Source: Urechis unicinctus
Lineage: Eukaryota > Annelida > Polychaeta > Xenopneusta > Urechidae
Assembly: GCA_034190875.2 (NCBI GenBank)
Contig: CM067348.1
Coordinates: 10,757,694 to 10,821,693 of the forward strand
Direction: 5' to 3'
Length of the DNA stretch: 64,000 nucleotides
The position numbers were made by a program, and so were the translations under genes. The notes beneath the pieces are model-generated. The model was not told the origin of the DNA. It saw only the letters and a list, made by a program, of their open reading frames with translations, and did not search any database. This document shows, in pieces, positions 1-12,269 of this stretch; position 1 is the first letter of the stretch, and every line of letters begins with the position of its first letter.

Positions 1-100
1 ATGATTTGATTTTGACCAAGGTATTTCTGATATCTTAAATTTCCGAATGATGATATCATACGACCCCGATGGTAATACCTGTGTGACGCCAGCTGATAAG
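1..100 (+). pseudogene. exon-like remnant, duplicate copy at window edge
   Basis: Same sequence as 18,985-19,084 apart from a silent-looking substitution, ending in the same AAG/GTGAGT donor. The upstream part lies outside the window. Product unknown. Confidence 0.33.
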
Positions 101-240
101 GTGAGTCCAACGAACAACTTTATACATTCACAATATACACAGGTGAAGTGTTTTTTTACCAGCAGTGACCAAATCTGTTGTTATCAATGATCGCGTGTCT
201 TTAATCTATTCTGCCCTGATCGGTGACCTCGACATCAAAA

Positions 241-853
241 CACTTGATCGCGATATCATCTTCGTAAGCCCGGCCGTGTAACGGTCGTACAAAGTTTTCC
301 ATAATCTGTCATATAAAAATAACTTAAAATTGAAAGCTTATTCCTTATTTAATAATGCACGGTATGAATAAAAGGCGGAGTAATACACGCTTACTTATGC
401 ACAACAAGTTGCCGAATTCGCCATGTGCAGCTCTTCTACACAGGATAAATTGGGTTTTATCTGTTAGGCGAAACAAATTAACAATTTCGGTTCTCATAAG
501 CGCGCGCTCCACTTTTAAGTCCCGCCCCATCGTAAGAACTGTTTACACGTTACAGATTCCATATCATTATTAATAAAATATCAATTGCAATTAGTAAATC
601 ATTTATAGATGTATTTGCATATCGAATTTCTATTGTCCTCACTTGTCTGCATTCAGGGCGAAGTAAATTATTTCTCTGGTAAGTTTTGGCGTTGGCTAAA
701 AGTAGTAGTACACATGTTTTTCCATTTGTATTTCCTACAACATTGTGTGTCCCTGATGGCTGAAGTTATCACGTATGGTCCTCGCTATCTGTGCAAGCAT
801 CATACATTTCCCACAGACCAAACGCTTTACTTACGATACGATTTTGCTCTGAA
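241..853. repeat. 613-bp block present only in duplication copy 1
   Basis: Copy 2 passes directly from the equivalent of base 240 to that of base 854 (19,223-19,225). Within the block, 590-740 is a diverged relative of the repeat module at 12,270-12,500 and 56,363-56,560 (shared stretch TTGTCCTCA.TTGTCTGCATTCAGGG). It is either an insertion in copy 1 or a deletion in copy 2. No gene is seen in it. Confidence 0.7.
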
Positions 854-1374
854 TATCCTGTCGTAGGTTTTGGATTAATCCAGGAACAAAAAAATATAGC
901 TTCACGATTGTTATCCTGGCATAATCAATCAACAGACGACAGGACACAATACGTCCCCAGCAGCCGCGGCCACGCTTGTCCCCGCTTCTTCACGGTCACG
1001 TGGCTACCACTGTTCCTGTTGCTTGCATCGCAGCGAGTCATAAAGCTTCGACACGAAATATCTATATAATTGTCGCTTATTATAATCCGTTATTTTTTGT
1101 AGATTGTTTAGTCTCATAATCCACTAATTGCAGATCTAAAACAATGGAAGTCGTATATTTTATGATCTCACATTACGTGACACACTCATCCGAATCTTTT
1201 CGGTCCACGAACTGCATTTGTTCTCTGGGCGCATACGCTAGCTTGTGGAATGGAAATATTGATTTGAGGTCACTTTTGTACTACTGATAGGGGCGCGCAT
1301 GATTGGTTGGTATATGAATGATTCACACTCAGTTTGGATGATAAGATACACATCTCTTGTCATCATTATCACAG

Positions 1375-2275
1375 CCTCGTCCAGCCCATGTCCCATAACA
1401 CGAAACATACATTAGCTACGAAGTGACCATGCTACAAAACGTGACAAAGACGTAGGCCCTTACCATGCTCGATAAAATGACATACACGTTAGTCCATCCC
1501 TGATCATGTTCTGCATCAAAATATACACTCTAGCGCCGCCCTGTCCATGCTACATAACACAAAATACGCGCCCTGACCATTCCCTTACATGCAAATGCGT
1601 TAAATCGGCCCGACCATGTTCGGTACAATGCTCTTTAACATAACATACTCGTTAGCCTGACCATGCACAGTTACATGTCACGCAAATAAGCCCATCATTG
1701 GCCATGCTCTGTAACATGGTATGGACGCTGTCCTTGCCCTGATCTTGCCATTTAGCATGACATACATGCTAGCCCTGCCTTGACCTTGTTCTGCTGCATG
1801 ACATACACACTAGTCCCGCCCTCACCATGCTCTCTAAGAGGCTATACACGTTATTCCCTCCCTGGTCATTCTCTGTAACATGACATGAACCTTAGCCCTG
1901 CCCTGACCATGTATATAACACGACATACACATTAATCCCGCCCTGTTGTGAAACATGACATACAAATTAGCCCTGACCATGTTCAGGTACATAACATATA
2001 AGTTAGACTCGCCCAGAACTTGCTGTATAACATGACATACTCGTTAGCCCTGCCTTCATGATACTCTGAAACATGACATAGACGATACCTTCTCCCTGAC
2101 CATGCTCTGTTACATGACATTGGCGTGAGCCCCGCCCGGATCATGCTCTGTAACACGACATAGATATTGGCCCACCCCCAACTTTGCTCTGTTACATGAC
2201 AAACACATTAGCCCAGCCCTGACAATGCGCTGTGACACGAAATACACGTTAGTCCCGCCCCGACTTGCTCTGTAG
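1375..2275. repeat. 41-bp satellite array (copy 1)
   Basis: Diverged tandem units of about 41 bp built around GACCATGCTCTGTAACA, GACATACACGTTAG and CCCCGCCCT. Units vary in length and in order of sub-motifs. The same family makes up 19,745-20,645 and 17,452-18,170. Short open frames across it are translations of the repeat. Confidence 0.9.
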
Positions 2276-2394
2276 AACTGGAACCAGTTCACGGGTTAAA
2301 CTATATTCTCCTATCAGTTAGCTGCTGACTTCATTGGTAACGTACGATTAATCAGCTGGTGTCTCTCGTGTTGATGTTCAAAAGGTTTAAAAGA

Positions 2395-2690
2395 AGTGGC
2401 TTTCGAAATGGTCATTGTTTATCAATTGGTAACTAAGGGGATTGCCAAATGGACATTGTTCATCCACTGGTCACTTAGGGGCTTCCGAATGGACATTGTT
2501 TATCCACTGGTAACTAAGGGGCTTTCCAAACAGACATTGCTTATCCACTGGTCACTAAGGGGCTTTCCAAATGGACATTGTTTTTCCATTAGTAATTGAG
2601 GGGCATTCCAAATGGACTTTATTTATCCACTGGTAGGTAACAGGCATTCCAAATGGACATTGTTTATCCACTGGTAACTAAGCCTGACCA
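2395..2690. repeat. second 41-bp tandem repeat (copy 1)
   Basis: About seven units with the core AAATGGACATTGTTTATCC followed by ACTGGTAACTAAGGGGCTT. The period is 41 bp, the same length as the unrelated-looking satellite just upstream. The same unit returns at 4,225-4,375. Confidence 0.88.
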
Positions 2691-3319
2691 GCAGCGACCA
2701 TCTTACTGTAACGTTCTGTTATAAAACTCACACGATGAACAAAATGAGGCGTACTACAGGGAATTTTGCACTTGATACCTGTTTATCCACCCATCAGTCG
2801 GGAGAAGTGTACGACGAAAAAAACGACGACGCGACAGAAATGGGCCTTATCTCACTTTTCATCGTTTTCTTCCTGGGCAATATTTCAAACCAAACTTTTA
2901 AAACACGCTTATCATTCAATATTTTGGCCATTGTGGCCAACAATTGGTTGCACCTATACACAATTTGCACCATAAATGGACATAATGGAGACGTGATAGT
3001 AGCCCCCTCTAGAGCCTGGTACGTGTTGTCACAGAAGACTCATTTTTTATCATTTAAGGACATACTAAAGACTCCTTGTGTACCTACGCCGTGTGTGTAC
3101 ATGAGCAAACGACCGTAACTCCAAGTCAAAAGGTTAAAGCAAGCGGCGAAAAAGCCAGATAAGGATTGTTCCGCTGTGAGACCCCGCAGCGACCCAAACC
3201 TTGGTACGACCATCGTGACTAGACACTTAATAATTATAATATGTATCTAGTGACAGTAAGTGTGAAGTTCTTCTCTGCCTGTTAATTGTCTATTGTAGCT
3301 CTCAAAATCCTGTTGCAGT

Positions 3320-3715
3320 CCTAATTCACTTACCCACTCAGTTACAAACCCATTCACTCACCCACCAAGTCAATCACCCACCAAGACACTTACCAACCCA
3401 CCCTGTATGTCACTTACCCAATCAGTCACTCACTCACTCACTCACTCACTCACACATTCACCCACCCACCCACCTAATCACTCACTCAACCACTCTCAGT
3501 CACTTACCCAATCAGTCATTCACCCTTCCATCCACCCAGGCACTCATCCACCCAGTCACCCAGTCGCCCAACCACCCAGTCACTCACTCACCCAGTCTGT
3601 AACTTACCCACCCAGTCTGTCACTCACTCACCCACCCAGCATGTCAGTCACCCACCCAGCTAGGCATCAACCGAGTCAGTCAAGCACACCCACCCAGTCA
3701 GGCACTCATTGACTC
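3320..3715. repeat. degenerate CACT/CACC tetranucleotide tract (copy 1)
   Basis: Almost every 4-mer is CACT, CTCA, CACC or CAGT. The long open frame across it (repeated Ser-Leu-Thr-His-Pro) is only the translation of the tract. Between the arrays, 2,700-3,320 and 3,720-4,220 contain no recognisable gene. Confidence 0.85.
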
Positions 3716-4224
3716 CCGTTACTTGCTCGAAATTTATTAGCTCTCATCTTACAGCTTAATCACTCGTTTATTCTCCCATCCACACACTCCGTCACTCACT
3801 TACCGAGTCTGTCACACTCTTGCTCGCTCACCAACTCACTAATCCATCCACCTTTTCACCTGCTACATCACTCATTCGCTTGCTCGCTCACTTTCACGCC
3901 CATCAACCCATCTACCCATTCAGTCACTCACTCTCGCGCTAACTGACTCTCTTATCTACCTGTTTGCCTACTTATTTATATATTAAACTATTGTCTCGCG
4001 CAAATGTTAACTCACTCACTTATTCTCTCAAATATGCTATCCATACATTATTCATTTGGTCTATAGGCTGTTCTTTTACATATTCAATCACATCCTTGTT
4101 ATCTCATTCACTAACTAGCGCACTCATGCGCCTGTTTTGCGCACTTTTTACTCACTAATCTTTGACCGCAATCATCACGGCCAACGGGAGATATCCACGG
4201 CAGAACTGGGACAGTTTACGGGTT

Positions 4225-4375
4225 CTATTGTCTATCCACTGGTAACTAAGGGGCTTCCCAAATGGACATTGTTTATCCACTGGTAACTAAGGGGCTTCCC
4301 AAATGGACATTGTTTATCCACTGGTAATTAAGGGGCTTTCCAAATGGACATTGTTTAGCCACTGGAAACTAAGGG
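4225..4375. repeat. 41-bp tandem repeat, second block (copy 1)
   Basis: Three to four units of the same 41-bp repeat as 2,395-2,690; successive GGTAACTAAG cores at 4,241 and 4,282 give the period directly. The following 4,376-4,917 is non-coding as far as I can see. Confidence 0.88.
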
Positions 4376-4917
4376 CTGGCACACAGGCTGACAATCAGCG
4401 ACCAGTTGGGAATATTCTCTGAATGTAACTCCAATAAACTTTATGTTAAATAAAACGCACGATAAAAAAAAGTTGCAGAAGAGGACGTTTTCCAAATGCT
4501 TCCTTATTATCCATCGATTAGTCGGGAGAAGCGTACAGCAAAATTAACAATGGCACGACAGAAACAGGCGTTATCTATATTTTCATCGTTTTCTTCTGGG
4601 CAATTATTCTAGACACGTTTTGAATTCGCGCATATCACATAAAAAATTCGGCCATCCTGACTAACCAGTGATTGCAACTATACATGATTCGCGTCATTTA
4701 TGGGCACACGTGAGACGCGATGGTGGCCCCCTCTAGAGTCTGGTACGTGTTGTTATCTAACAAGGACACACATAGAAATATCTCTGCCAGGTATCTACGC
4801 CGTCAAAAGGTTCAAGCTAGCGGCGAAAAACCCAGTTATGGATAAGTCTGCTAAGATCACACTCCCTAGCACAATTATGGACCCACTAAGTCTGCTATGA
4901 GATCACACTCTCGCTAG

Positions 4918-5720
4918 CACAATCTCTCACCCACCCACTTACTCACTTAGTCATTCACTCACTCACTCAGTCTGTCACACTCTCGCTAGCACAATCTCTC
5001 ACCCACCCACTTACTCACTTAGTCATTCACTCACTCACTCAGTCTGTCACACTCTCGCTAGCACAATCTCTCACCCACTCACTCCCCATCCACCTATTCA
5101 CCTGCTCCTTCACTCACTCGCTTGATCGTTCACTCTATTACCTAATCACCCACTTGTTTGCCAACTTATTTATACGTTTAACTATTATCCCGAGCAATTT
5201 ATTCACTATTATATGCCGTCAATAATTCATTCATTCCGACAATATCCAGTTCCTTCAAATATTTAATCACTCACTCGTCAGCTCTTTCACCAATTGGCTA
5301 ACTCATTCACCAACTCGTCCACTCTTTAACGCCTCTTTTCCGCACTCGTTCACTCACTAATTCAGTCGCACACTCACACACTTGTTAGATCACACCTTCA
5401 TTCTTTTATACGTTTACTCGCTCACACTCACGTCCGCGCTCATTCACTGACTCATCCACCCACTCACACACCCACCCAGTCTGTCACTCACCCGAGCTAG
5501 CTACTCACTCACTCACCCAGCCACTCACTCACCCACCCAGGCTGTCACTCACCCGAGCTAGCTACTCACTCACCCAGCCACTCACTCACCCACCCAGGCT
5601 GTCACTCACCCACCAAATATGTAACTCATCGAGCCAGTCACTCACCCATCCACCGACCAAGTCTGCCACTTAATCGCCCAGTTTGTCACTCACCCCATCA
5701 ATCCCTCACTCATGGAATTT
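4918..5720. repeat. CACT/CTCA tract with ~95-bp higher-order units (copy 1)
   Basis: Tetranucleotide-rich sequence in which a longer block containing CTCTCGCTAGCACAATCTC recurs at about 4,911, 4,982 and 5,053. A second block with CACCCGAGCTAGCTACTCAC recurs near 5,490 and 5,550. No gene is seen. The next 460 bp lead into the pol remnants. Confidence 0.8.
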
Positions 5721-6209
5721 ATTCATGGTCACGTGGCCACCTCTCTTCTTGTCACTTGTATAGAACCGAGTCATAAAGCTTCCTCACGCCATCTATAATG
5801 GAAATGCCTCGATAGCTGTCGCACATGTTGATTGATCATTATATTTTGACACATTCAGATCTGTTTGCGCAGTGCTGTAGTTATAGCCGGTCCAAAAACT
5901 GCATGTGCTTACGGGACCCGATGTAGCACTGATATGAGCTCACTTCATTGGAAATGATCTTTTGATTAGTTGTGATCTTACAAGGATCAAACTGTGATTA
6001 TTTGACGTTGGGTTAGTAATTATCACGACAGCCTCGATCTGGAAGTAGGCATGATATTGACAGGATCAAATGGAGATTATTACGCATGGAATTATTTAGT
6101 TCATGAAAAGAAAACAAATCAGCAGATTGTCTTTTGACCAGATTGCTCACAAACTCAATCAAGGTGCGGAGTCAATCAAGCCGGGAGCACTGCCTTTGTC
6201 TGCGATCAG

Positions 6210-6554
6210 ATGGTGCTAATAAAAATCGGGAATTACAAATGTACCGCACTATTGGACACAGGTGGTAGAATTTCTTGCATTGACAGTAAATTTTCGAGTA
6301 AAATATTTGATTCAAGCCCTGCAATTGTGAATGCCAGTGAAGTAAGATTCATCACAGTCGCCAACGTAAGTGATTCAAAAGTTTTTGGGCAAATAAATCT
6401 TGGTGTTGAAATACAAGACTCAGTGTTCCACATTGCTTTCCATGTGGGTGGGAGATTACAACCGAGTCTCATTTTAGGTGCAGACTTCATGCATATGTAC
6501 AAGGCCAAATTTGATACCAAAACATTCTGTGTGATAGCGCTGAGATTGTTGTAA
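6210..6554 (+). pseudogene. retroelement aspartic protease fragment (copy 1)
   Basis: The 114-residue frame carries the retropepsin signature LLDTGGRISCID near residues 15-26 and the distal LILGADF motif near residue 88, at the spacing expected for a Ty3/Gypsy protease. In this family it would release the pol enzymes from a polyprotein. It ends at a stop just before a second short frame (6,558-6,794) that probably encodes the protease-RT linker. Copy 2 differs by a 6-bp insertion near its end. Confidence 0.8.
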
Positions 6555-6557
6555 CAT

Positions 6558-6794
6558 GTGATAGTTCCACCTAGAACAGAAATTGCTTGCATTGGCGAAA
6601 CCCGTGCAAATGCTCAGCATGGATTACTCTCGGGTCTATGTGGCTTGATTAAATCACACCCTTCTGAAATTAATTTTGCGAAGGCCCAGAAAGACATGGT
6701 ATGTGTCAATGGGATCCAAGTTTCGCTTAAATTGAATATTACCGCGCTTAAGGCGTGGTCTATTGAAAAAGGAAACATAACCGCTTTTTTATAG
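6558..6794 (+). pseudogene. pol linker fragment (copy 1)
   Basis: A 78-residue frame that directly follows the protease frame and precedes the RT frame; it is identical in copy 2 (24,889-25,125) and partly present in copy 3 (56,758-56,960). No motif is recognised. Assigned to pol only by position and conservation. Confidence 0.5.
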
Positions 6795-6976
6795 CCGGCA
6801 CATTCAGAATCATGTCACCAAGCTGACAATGTATTGCTGATTATGTCAAAAGCTCTTCTCAAACAATAATGGTTCCAGTCAACACATCCGTCAACCCCAG
6901 GACATAGCAGATTAAACGGCTTAGCCTGTTATGGACAATTCCAAACCCCTGACACCAGACTCCATCATCTTGCCTG

Positions 6977-7340
6977 TTGATCTTAAATCCTGACAAACAA
7001 TCGACGCAAGTCAACTACATAGTGAAAGCTAATTGTTTTGAGTTTCTGGACAAATCAGGTAACCTTGGGAAAACGCATCTAGCTGAATACACAATTAAGC
7101 TTACACCCGGCGCTAAGCCCAGAATATGCAAACCATACGGAACAAATCCTGTCATGGAACAAGAAATAGATAAACAGATTGAAGAGCTTCTGCGACAAAA
7201 AATTCATTGAAGGCCTCACAGTGAAGAACGTCAAGAAATCGCGCAAGCAATTGGGACTAGCCGCGAAAACGGAACGCAAACACAGAATGTGTATTAACTA
7301 CAAGTACAAGTACTTGAGTTCTCAAACTTAAAGTTCTACT
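6977..7340 (+). pseudogene. reverse transcriptase N-terminal fragment (copy 1)
   Basis: The frame includes the Ty3/Gypsy RT entry motif (IKLTPGAKPRICKPYGTNP, then EIDKQIEELLR). A longer A-run at about 7,196-7,203 than in copy 2 shifts the frame, and the sequence continues out of frame to about 7,340. The fingers and palm region that follows in copy 2 is deleted here. Confidence 0.8.
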
Positions 7341-7559
7341 CAGCGTCCCTCGCCTGAATTCAACTTTAAATGGGCTCGGTTATGCAAAACCACAATTTTT
7401 CTCATGTCTTGATTCAGCTTCAGGATTTGTTCAAGTTGGGCTGTCCAAGGAGCGTCAACATCTGACTACATTAACTGCTCCTAATTTCAATCCGAAAAAG
7501 TATAACCTATTTAAGAAAAAGGTAGAATTTTTAAGAATTTAGCTTACCAGAACAGGTCC

Positions 7560-8697
7560 TCTACCCAGTGAAGACACATAAAAGCAGTGATTACATACCC
7601 TGTTCCCTGCAATGTCAAAGGGGTAAGGTCATTTCTCGGTATAAATTTATTCCTGATGCATGTAAAATAACAAAACCGCTTAATAACCTCACCACGAATG
7701 ATGCCAAGTTTGATTGGTCTTGCTGGTAATTTTAACCCCAGATGATGTAATACCACGACTCAGATTTAGCAAGTCATGTAGGCATCAATAAAATGCTCAT
7801 TGCGATAAAACAGCGACTTTCATGGTCAGGTATGTACAGATATGTGGGGGAATATTATGACAGCTGTCCCGTTTGAATCCTACTAAGCGATCATACAGAC
7901 GTGAGAAACCAACAATGACCCTATTCGAGGCACTTACGCCCCGTGGCAATAGACAACATTGGTCCACTGCCCAGAATTGCCAGCAGAAATGCTTACTCAA
8001 CGGGGGTTATTGATCACTACTTGCGTTTTGTACTCAGCTGAGCTTGTAAATATCTAGTACCCTGGCAAGTCGTTTGTGCTCACGGTGTGCCTTTAGAAAT
8101 TCTCGCAGACAAAGATAAAGACTTCACAAGTAGATTGTTCAGGCAGTTAAATATTATGTTTTAGGGTTCGCAGAAATTTACCTCCGCCTACAAGCCATAC
8201 ACCAATTGAAGGACTGAGAGGGTTAATAGTACTTTATCAAATCTTCTCAGAACATTGTGTCATGATAAGCTCAATACATGGGACCGATTTCTGTGTTCGA
8301 TAACATTTGGCTGTGAACTCAACAGTGAATCGTTCCATTAACTTGTGGCCTTTTGAGCTTATGTTCGGCTGTACACCGCGATAAGCACTAGATATAACCC
8401 GCAGATCAGCAGCTGACTTCATACAGAGCAGGGGCGAACATCTAGCGGACATTCTGCGAGTTCAACTAGAAGGCCGGGACCTGGTATTAAAAGCTACTGA
8501 AGTCAATGAAGCAAAAACGAAAGCCGAATGGGAAAAGTCAGCACAGAAGTCAGAAATGCGTCACTCTGTTCAAAGGCCCATTTATAGTTATCAGCGTGAA
8601 GGAGCATACTGCCAAACTTAACGATCAAAATACAGGCAATTTCGTCCCAACAATGATTGCATTTAGCAAGTTGAAGGTCGCAAAAGCCGTGACTTGA
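7560..8697 (+). pseudogene. RT thumb and integrase remnants (copy 1)
   Basis: Non-continuous frames match the thumb/connection (VPCNVKGVRSFLGI-like), an integrase core and a C-terminal tail (8,506-8,697). The segment carrying the third catalytic residue has substitutions that remove the NGRTER motif seen in copy 2. Copy 3 shares the same substitutions and the same 185-bp deletion. Confidence 0.7.
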
Positions 8698-9366
8698 TGC
8701 AATGAGTGGTGGGTGCAGTTAAAATAATGACTATAGATGTATTATGATATATGTCTTTATTCCAGATGCGTGAACCTTCTATGGATATAAATTACTCGTT
8801 TTCGTGCGCGATATATGAACCATGATTTATGAGCACGTCAGGTGTGATTAAACTAACAATTTAGTCGGCTTACAAATGAAAATCATTGCGGTTAAACTGT
8901 TTAAATAAGAAAAAGAAAAAAATGCTATGAATTCTCGCCTAAATGTCGATTGCATTAAGAATTACAACGTTACTCTACAGAATGTGATCTAGAGTCATGT
9001 GGGAATAGCTCTATCAAACAAAGCAACATTCGCATCTCGTTCAATACCATCTATAGTGGCCATTAGGCTAGGCTGGAAGGTGCTACCTGCTGTGTTCGAT
9101 GCAACTATGCCCTACCTAACGATATTAAAATCGACCTGGACATTTTCAAAAAACCAAGCACAAACTGTTGAAAACCCCTGCTCTTCGATTGAATCTTGAT
9201 CGGCAGTCATAAAGCTCGCTAGCGCAGTCATCTGGTAACGACAGATAAAATCGACCACGTGCATAAGCTGAGCGCAAGAACGAACGACTGCGCACCACGC
9301 TCGTGAACCGTACTAGACTGGATTGAGTCACATACAGGCTGAAGGGAGCAACACAACGAGCTTAGT
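8698..9366. repeat. conserved non-coding block downstream of pol (copy 1)
   Basis: No convincing gene. The block is conserved at 27,407-28,080 and 58,653-59,330, so it belongs to the repeated unit and may hold the 3' end of the retroelement. A 66-residue frame at 8,999-9,199 is kept in all three copies but has no recognisable motif. At 9,367 copy 1 skips about 235 bp present in copy 2. Confidence 0.6.
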
Positions 9367-10651
9367 ATAAGTTAAGAGAATATTTGACGCCATCTTGGTT
9401 TTGGGTATAATACTACTATTTTGACCCTCATTGACTTACCATTGTGACCTTTATGCAAATTGAGCTCATTAGTATGTATAAATCCAAGTGAGCGATATAA
9501 CAACATACTCAAAAAAGACAAAATGGCTAAATGGATTTGGGCAGAATGGCGGCTATTCTATAACCGGAAATTCAGGTTCTAGTAAGACGGTATATATTAA
9601 AGCATAACGTTCACGTCATTATGACAACATGATATATTGTATAGTGAGCGATATAACAATTAAGTAGCTACCTAATTAATTAATCAAAGGTCAAAATATC
9701 TGAATTTTACCTGAAAATGAAAAGTGACAGATTCAGAAGCGTATGGACGCGCTGGTCAAGATGGTGATGACCATTTTTGATTTTAATTAATAATTAATTA
9801 ATTAAAATTACTTAAAAAATTCAAACTTTTCACAAAAATTTAAAGTGGATATTTTCGGAAGCGTCTCGACTAGCTGATCACGATGGTGAAAGAATTTAAA
9901 ACGATCAGATCGATATTCGATTTATGAAAATTATTTGAAATTTCAAAATAATTTTAAAAAAATAAAACAAAATAGTTTTCAGAAGCGCTTACACGAGCTG
10001 AACATATGGCGAAAGAATTAACTCGATAATAATTTTCCGTTTGAACGCTATACAGTCCTAAACATTATAACATTGCTATACTGTATAGATCATAATTCAC
10101 TGCCGCCGCATAGAGACTTGTTGTTATAATATTTGACCTACTTCCGGGTTGTGGGGAAAACCCAGACGACGCACGTGGTGGATAGGAGAGAGTGAGGGAT
10201 GTCATAACATTATCAAAATGTACCAACAGAAATCCCTACCGTGTGATTGTGTGACGTCAGAGCCTCTCTTTCACTGTCAGTCCTAGTGTACTTCAATATA
10301 CTCCAGTTTTACTTTCGTTATCCACACATACTCCAAACGGCGTTGCGTTTTAAGCCATAACGTCTGTGAAAGCACTGTCAAATTAACCAACAAGTATTAG
10401 CCAAACATATAATAAATATATAGACACACATTCAACAGTAATATTACCACACAACGTAATATTATAACAACAAGTACTCACTGACTGCTGCCAGTCTCTC
10501 TCGCCATTTTGTTGACGCATGCGCAAAGTCCATGCAGAGTTGACACACTTAACCACAGGCCAAGCTGCTACATTCATTAGCGTCGATCAGATGGGGAGGC
10601 CGGCCTGGGTTAACTTGAATATAAGTTATATCATGCGTCCGTAGTTTCGTT
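9367..10651. other. AT-rich region upstream of the YqaJ-type gene (copy 1)
   Basis: Mostly AT-rich sequence with many ATTAATTAA stretches and no convincing coding frame. It ends in a region of divergent promoters: a short open exon-like frame on the minus strand (10,577 down to 10,483) and the start of the YqaJ-type gene on the plus strand. Mirrored at 28,313-29,590 in copy 2. Confidence 0.5.
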
Positions 10652-10944
10652 ATGGAGGAAAGCGCGGTATTCAATTATTCGACCAGCTCCATTGATGTGG
10701 AAATTGGCAGTTTAAGTGACGGTGACATCTTTTCAATTCCTGGCGTGAAAATCTTTAGGACGGACAAAGACACGCAAACTGACATGCAAATAGAGAGAGT
10801 GAGTGCTTATTGTTATTATTATTATTTTATTATTTCTGTATGTAATATTACTGTTGAATGTGTGTTTATATATTTAATATATGTTTGGCTAATACTTGTT
10901 GGTTTAATTGACAGTGCTTTAACGGACGTTATGTCTTAAAACGC
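10345..10944. repeat. inverted repeat of intron 1 across a bidirectional start (copy 1)
   Basis: The arms 10,345-10,481 and 10,799-10,944 are reverse complements with moderate divergence. The right arm is exactly intron 1 of the YqaJ-type gene plus the start of exon 2; the left arm is the same donor, intron, acceptor and exon start read on the minus strand. See the equivalent pair in copy 2. Confidence 0.85.
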
Positions 10945-12269
10945 AAAAAGTTGGAATTGGTGGAAGGAAGCAAGAATATCATTGGGTATTCCCTAATAAT
11001 CTGGAGTTACTTGACGTTAGTATATGTTTTCGCCAGAATGTGGAATGGGAGATTATTGGTAAGTAATGTAACTAATAAATTTTATTTCGTTAGTATGCTT
11101 AATTGAACAAATATGTATATTCAGATTTTTAAAATGTAACGATTGTTTGTTTTAGCGGTAACAGCGGTATATTTTTCCTTTCTAACGCCACTGGCCAATT
11201 GCATTAAGTAAGCAATATTGTGGAAAATGCATAACTAAGTGTATATAGAATGTATAAATTATATACAGCCAGATACATAAATGATTACCGTGTATTGTTT
11301 AGTAATGCATCGTATGTGATATTTATTGTATTGACTATAGTTACTTGCTGTTTATATCTTTATTTCTTTTATATATATTTCAGAGTGCCGAAGATGTACG
11401 TCGGCTCAATGCCAAGCAGCTCAACATTGCACTGAAGCAGCATGGTCAGTGTCCTAAAGGGAAAAGACAACACAAAGTCTCAGTTCTCTGCAGTGCATTG
11501 GGCTTTAGTACCAGTCCAGGCTCATTCCAGACTATACTTTCATCTGTGAGGAGCACCACTCAAGGGTGGACCAAGGATATCAGAAAATCTCCATGCATTT
11601 CACTCTTAGATGTTAACAGACTACCTTCTTCGTGCTCATGACACAATCACTCACACTCAATCCGGTGATATAGAGGAATTCAACAGCAAGAACTTGAGGC
11701 GTTATAAAACATTGTGAAGTTATAACCTATAGAAGTCAAAGCATGTGCACAACATGCTTTACCTTCCCATGACAGATGCACCATTCTGTGCAGTTCATGC
11801 GAGGTGTAATCCTTCATGGGATACTTTTGGAACCATATACATTTGTATGTGTTCATTTCAAAAAGAGAGCTTCAAGCTGATTGGCTCCAGTTGCACCTAT
11901 GTTGCTGGACAAGGTTAAGCCTGCACTCATGTGGCTGCAATGTTGTTTGCTCTTGAAGACTTCTCTAGTTTGGGATATCAGGATTTGCCAGATGACCCAG
12001 CTTCCACTGAGCTTCTATGTGCATGGAATGTTCCAAAAATAAATACACACCCAGTCTTACCTATTTCTTACCTGTTCTTTAACTAAACCTTGAATATGCA
12101 AAGGTACTGTTTAAATATTTTGTTTTTCATAAAAGGCACTGACAGTTTAGCAGAATATTGACTTGTTGACATCCTTTTTATGTATATTGCAGGTGGATCC
12201 TGTACCACTGAAGGAGCTGAATTATCAAAATCATGCTCCTGGCAAACAGAATCCAAACGCCCACCCAAG
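10652..12269 (+). pseudogene. SWIM/YqaJ-type gene, truncated copy 1
   Basis: Same exon structure as 29,591-32,568: exon 1 starts at 10,652, exon 2 follows a CAG acceptor, and exon 3 begins near 11,385. A one-base insertion near 11,613 and further stops destroy exon 3, and the match breaks off at 12,269 a short way into exon 4, before the exonuclease domain. What follows (12,270 on) is another repeat module. This copy cannot make the protein. Confidence 0.85.

Larger units (their letters stand above)
6180..8697 (+). mobile_element. Ty3/Gypsy-type retroelement pol remnant, copy 1
   Basis: Pieces of protease, reverse transcriptase and integrase lie in the canonical Ty3/Gypsy order on the plus strand, broken by stops, frameshifts and deletions. 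No gag and no long terminal repeats are evident next to it. Relative to copy 2 (24,505-27,406) it lacks the YxDD core (deletion near 7,470) and about 185 bp near 7,745. From about 7,600 onward it is nearly identical to copy 3 at 57.6-59.3 kb. It is dead: no single frame spans two domains. Confidence 0.85.
1..12269 (+). repeat. 12.2-kb duplicated segment, copy 1
   Basis: Base-for-base similar to 18,985-31,224 in the same orientation, with scattered substitutions and indels. It contains, in order, an exon-like stretch, 41-bp satellites, tetranucleotide tracts, Ty3/Gypsy pol remnants and the first part of the YqaJ-type gene. The match starts at base 1, so the unit may extend further left. It stops at 12,269 inside the YqaJ gene, where an unrelated repeat module begins. 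Main differences from copy 2: 241-853 is extra here; the RT core is deleted near 7,470; about 235 bp is missing at 9,367; and 7,600-9,355 matches the third copy at 57.6 kb better. It may be a real duplication or a retained haplotype in the assembly. Confidence 0.93.

Noticed and set aside
1375..2275. Possible CRISPR-like array of regularly spaced repeats
   Set aside because: Units are contiguous 41-bp satellites without unique spacers, in a eukaryotic context.
3407..3712. 101-residue Ser/Thr/His/Pro-rich frame (and 21,662-21,978)
   Set aside because: Pure translation of the CACT/CACC tetranucleotide tract; no start context or conservation beyond the repeat.
6180..9366. Long terminal repeats flanking the Ty3/Gypsy remnants
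   Set aside because: Some similarity exists between about 1,000-1,300 and 5,730-6,060, but no pair of near-identical flanking repeats with TG...CA ends was found.
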